A stretch of 33,007 bases of DNA, taken from positions 1-33,007 of the forward strand of contig SVRU01000024.1 of the NCBI GenBank assembly GCA_015064665.1. The letters are read 5' to 3'. The stretch comes from Oscillospiraceae bacterium. Lineage in GTDB: Bacteria > Bacillota_A > Clostridia > Oscillospirales > CAG-272. Of this stretch, positions 30,503-33,007 are shown piece by piece. Every line of letters starts with the position of its first letter. The first letter of the stretch is position 1. Both the position numbers and the translations under genes were made by a program. The notes beneath the pieces are model-generated. The model ran no database searches. It was not told where the DNA came from and worked only from the letters and a program-made list of their open reading frames with translations.

Positions 30503-31530
30503 AAGCGCTGGTTAAGAAATTCGCCGAGAGGGGATTATGGTTCGAGGACGTTGCCGAACCCGTCACAGGTCCCGGTGACGTTAAGATAAAAATAAGAAAA
30601 ACGGCAATATGCGGCACTGATTTACATATCTACAACTGGGACGAATGGTCGCAGAAAACCATCAAGACACCCCGCGTTATAGGACACGAGTACGTCGGCG
30701 AGATTGTCGAGGTTGGCAGAAACGTCACCAACTGGAAGGTGGGCGAGCTCGTTTCGGGAGAGGGACATATCGTATGCGGAAAATGCAGAAACTGTCTTTC
30801 GGGAAACGGTCATCTTTGTAAGGAAACCGTCGGAGTCGGAGTTAACCGCGACGGAGCCTTTGCCGAGCATCTCGTTATTCCTCAGGAAAACGTCCGCAGA
30901 TGCGAAAGCGGAATATCCGAGGATATGTACGCAATTTTTGACCCGTTTGGAAACGCGGTGCATACCGCTCTTTCGTTTAACACGGTGGGCGAGGACGTTT
31001 TGATTACCGGCGCGGGTCCTATCGGTATTATGGCGGCAGCCGTTTGTAAATACACGGGCGCGAGAAACGTGGTTATTACCGATATCAACGACGACCGCCT
31101 TGAGCTTGCAAAAAAGCTTGGCATCAAGCATACCGTAAATACCGCGAAGGAATCGCTTGAGCCAATTATGAAAAATCTCTTGGTAAAAGAGGGCTTTGAC
31201 GTCGGTCTTGAAATGTCGGGCAGCGAAATTGCCTTTAATTCAATGATCGACCATATGGTGCACGGCGGTAAGATTGCCTTGCTCGGAATTTTGAAAAACG
31301 ACGCAAAAATCGATTGGGGCAAGGTTATCTTCAACGGTTTGTTTATAAAGGGTATCTACGGACGCGAGATGCACGAAACCTGGTATAAAATGTCGGCTAT
31401 GCTTCAAGGCGGCCTTGATATCAGCAATATCATTACACACAAAATGGACGTCAGAGATTACGAGAGCGGATTTGCCGCAATGAACAGCGGTAAATCGGGC
31501 AAGGTTATTCTTGATTGGACGAATCTTTAA
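30499..31530 (+). CDS. tdh: L-threonine 3-dehydrogenase
   Basis: This 343-aa zinc MDR enzyme oxidises threonine with NAD+ to 2-amino-3-ketobutyrate. The catalytic-zinc ligands Cys38, His63 and Glu64 (GHEYVG) are present, as are the structural-zinc Cys93, 96, 99 and 107, and the dinucleotide motif GAGPIG (171-176). [15 protein letters not shown] is diagnostic for Tdh. The start overlaps the LysR stop codon. The unstable product goes straight to the Kbl enzyme encoded 15 nt downstream. Confidence 0.96.
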   Translation: MKALVKKFAERGLWFEDVAEPVTGPGDVKIKIRKTAICGTDLHIYNWDEWSQKTIKTPRVIGHEYVGEIVEVGRNVTNWKVGELVSGEGHIVCGKCRNCLSGNGHLCKETVGVGVNRDGAFAEHLVIPQENVRRCESGISEDMYAIFDPFGNAVHTALSFNTVGEDVLITGAGPIGIMAAAVCKYTGARNVVITDINDDRLELAKKLGIKHTVNTAKESLEPIMKNLLVKEGFDVGLEMSGSEIAFNSMIDHMVHGGKIALLGILKNDAKIDWGKVIFNGLFIKGIYGREMHETWYKMSAMLQGGLDISNIITHKMDVRDYESGFAAMNSGKSGKVILDWTNL

Positions 31531-31545
31531 TAGGGGAGAAAAGGT

Positions 31546-32736
31546 ATGAATACAAAAAAGCAGGCGCTTGCTTATTTTAAAGATATCTGTGAAGACATCG
31601 AAAAGCAGGGCTTAAAAAAGAACGAAAAAATTATTACTACGAAGCAGAGCGGCGTTGTCGGACTTTCCGACGGACGCCGGGTCATTAATATGTGCGCCAA
31701 CAACTATCTAGGCCTTGCCGACAATAAAGAGGTGATCGAAGCCGCAAAGAGCGCCTACGATACGCACGGATACGGACTTTCTTCGGTTCGCTTCATCTGC
31801 GGAACGCAGGATCTGCATAAAAAGCTTGAGAAGAAAATGAGCGAATTTCTCGGCACGGAGGATACTATCCTTTATTCCTCCTGTTTTGATGCAAACGGCG
31901 GACTTTTTGAAACTTTGCTTACCGCGGATGATGCCGTTATAAGCGACGAATTAAATCACGCAAGTATCATAGACGGCGTTCGTCTTTGTAAGGCGGCGCG
32001 CTATCGCTATAAAAACAACGATATGGCGGACCTCAGAGCAAAGCTCGAAGAGGCAAAGGACGCGCGAATTAAGCTGATTGCCACCGACGGCGTTTTCTCT
32101 ATGGACGGTATTATTGCCGACCTTAAAAGCATTTGCGACCTTGCCGACGAATACGGAGCGCTCGTTATGGTTGACGACAGCCACGCGACCGGCTTTATAG
32201 GGGAAACGGGAAGAGGAACGGCAGAGCATTGCGGCGTAAGAGGACGTGTCGATATTATCACCGGCACGTTTGGCAAGGCACTCGGCGGTGCATCGGGTGG
32301 CTTTACGTCGGGCCGTAAGGAGATAATAGACCTTCTCCGCCAGCGTTCAAGACCATATCTTTTCTCTAATACCGTTGCACCCGCCATTGCGGCGGGAAGC
32401 CTTAAGGTTCTGGAGCTTATCGAAAACGATACCTCTCGCCGTGACAGGCTTTTTAGAAACACCAAGCTTTTTGCAGAGAAGATTCAGGAAATCGGACTTG
32501 ACGTTACCGACGGCGGAACGCCGATACTTCCCGTTATGCTCTACGATGAGCACAAAGCGGTTGAGATGGCAAGGCGTATGATGGAAAAGGGCGTATACGT
32601 AGTGGCGTTTTCCTATCCCGTCGTGCCCAAGGGCAGAGCAAGAATAAGAACTCAGATTTCCGCCGCGCTCAGCGAGCAAGATATTCTTTACGCCGCAGAA
32701 GCCTTCAGACAGGTCAAGGCGGAAATGGGTCTTTAA
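31546..32736 (+). CDS. kbl: Glycine C-acetyltransferase (2-amino-3-ketobutyrate CoA ligase)
   Basis: This 396-aa PLP enzyme of the alpha-oxoamine synthase group cleaves 2-amino-3-ketobutyrate with CoA to glycine and acetyl-CoA. It has [10 protein letters not shown] (51-60), [28 protein letters not shown] with Asp210 and His213, and [14 protein letters not shown] with the Schiff-base Lys244, the same position as in E. coli Kbl. GGGGAG precedes the ATG. Together with tdh it degrades threonine. Confidence 0.96.
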   Translation: MNTKKQALAYFKDICEDIEKQGLKKNEKIITTKQSGVVGLSDGRRVINMCANNYLGLADNKEVIEAAKSAYDTHGYGLSSVRFICGTQDLHKKLEKKMSEFLGTEDTILYSSCFDANGGLFETLLTADDAVISDELNHASIIDGVRLCKAARYRYKNNDMADLRAKLEEAKDARIKLIATDGVFSMDGIIADLKSICDLADEYGALVMVDDSHATGFIGETGRGTAEHCGVRGRVDIITGTFGKALGGASGGFTSGRKEIIDLLRQRSRPYLFSNTVAPAIAAGSLKVLELIENDTSRRDRLFRNTKLFAEKIQEIGLDVTDGGTPILPVMLYDEHKAVEMARRMMEKGVYVVAFSYPVVPKGRARIRTQISAALSEQDILYAAEAFRQVKAEMGL

Positions 32737-32863
32737 ATTGTCCTCTTTGGCTATAGCCGAAAAACGCTGAAGATTTAACCTTAATTTTCTCAAAACAAAC
32801 GCAAAACAAGAGGCGCTGTGTTTTAGTTGACGTTCTATAACGCAGTTTTTAATTAAATATCAG

Positions 32864-32914
32864 AAAAGCACTTATGATAACGAAAAAATCGTTTGTCATA
32901 AGTGCTTTTGCGTT
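32864..32914 (+). terminator. Hairpin terminator after kbl
   Basis: AAAAGCACTTATGA (32864-32877) pairs with TCATAAGTGCTTTT (32896-32909). The A- and T-rich flanks allow termination on either strand. Between kbl and this hairpin, and from there to the window end, I see no gene. Confidence 0.75.
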
Positions 32915-33007
32915 TGCTCTTGTCTATTTTACCCAAAAAGCAATGGCAAATTTTGTTAAATAAATATTGTTAAAAATTGTAATTTTCTATTGACTTTTTG
33001 CGGGGGG

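Noticed and set aside
32990..33007. Start of a promoter (TTGACT) for a gene beyond the window
   Set aside because: The window ends before a -10 element could be seen, so it cannot be supported.

Overview
The window looks like a chromosomal segment of a Gram-positive anaerobe of the class Clostridia (Bacillota), probably from a gut or other polysaccharide-rich habitat. The support is: AGGAGG-type ribosome binding sites, TTGACA/TATAAT promoters with 17-nt spacers, a tetrahydrofolate riboswitch in front of an ECF-type folate transporter gene, a MetH split from its activation domain, a Y-family polymerase paired with a YolD-like protein, and MurNAc salvage genes of clostridial type. I see no rRNA, tRNA, CRISPR array, insertion sequence or prophage structural gene. 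The assignment to a lineage is inference.

Layout. 1-391: short CATCATT-spaced hairpin repeats, then the 3' end of a broken alkaline-phosphatase-superfamily gene. 495-2508 (-): promoter, THF riboswitch, folT, folC. 2596-5377: GH127 beta-L-arabinofuranosidase and a divergent AraC regulator. 5423-7295: EamA permease and a divergent LysR regulator. 7390-8472 (-): an AT-rich AbiH-type phage-defence gene. 8547-12467 (-): metF, MetH activation domain and metH, overlapping by 4 nt at each junction. 12508-15924 (+): Y-family polymerase, YolD-like protein, then a histidine phosphatase/metallophosphoesterase fusion. 15963-17408 (-): a TIM-barrel glycosidase-like protein. 17446-19718: AlaA-type aminotransferase and a divergent LysR. 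19769-20050 (-): a small transcription unit carrying a frameshifted gene. 20096-25496: MurK-like kinase, a NanE-MurQ fusion, an unrecognised two-domain glycosidase-like protein and a divergent RpiR regulator. 25568-29426: AraC regulator divergent from three oxidoreductase genes. 29482-32914 (+): LysR, tdh, kbl.

How the genes work together. Two blocks concern folate and one-carbon metabolism: folate uptake and polyglutamylation, and methyl-THF synthesis with methionine regeneration. tdh-kbl turns threonine into glycine and acetyl-CoA, and glycine can feed the same folate pool. A second theme is salvage of unusual sugars: L-arabinofuranosides (GH127), amino sugars from peptidoglycan or sialic acid (MurK, NanE-MurQ), and an unknown sugar or polyol handled by the oxidoreductase trio. 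Six one-component regulators (two AraC, three LysR, one RpiR) occur in 33 kb; five face a target gene divergently, and the sixth starts its own operon.

The best candidates for something undescribed are the RpiR-controlled cluster at 20096-25496 (NanE-MurQ fusion, 633-aa protein of unknown substrate, GTTACA operators), the two-phosphatase fusion at 14672-15871, and the small frameshifted unit at 19769-20050.
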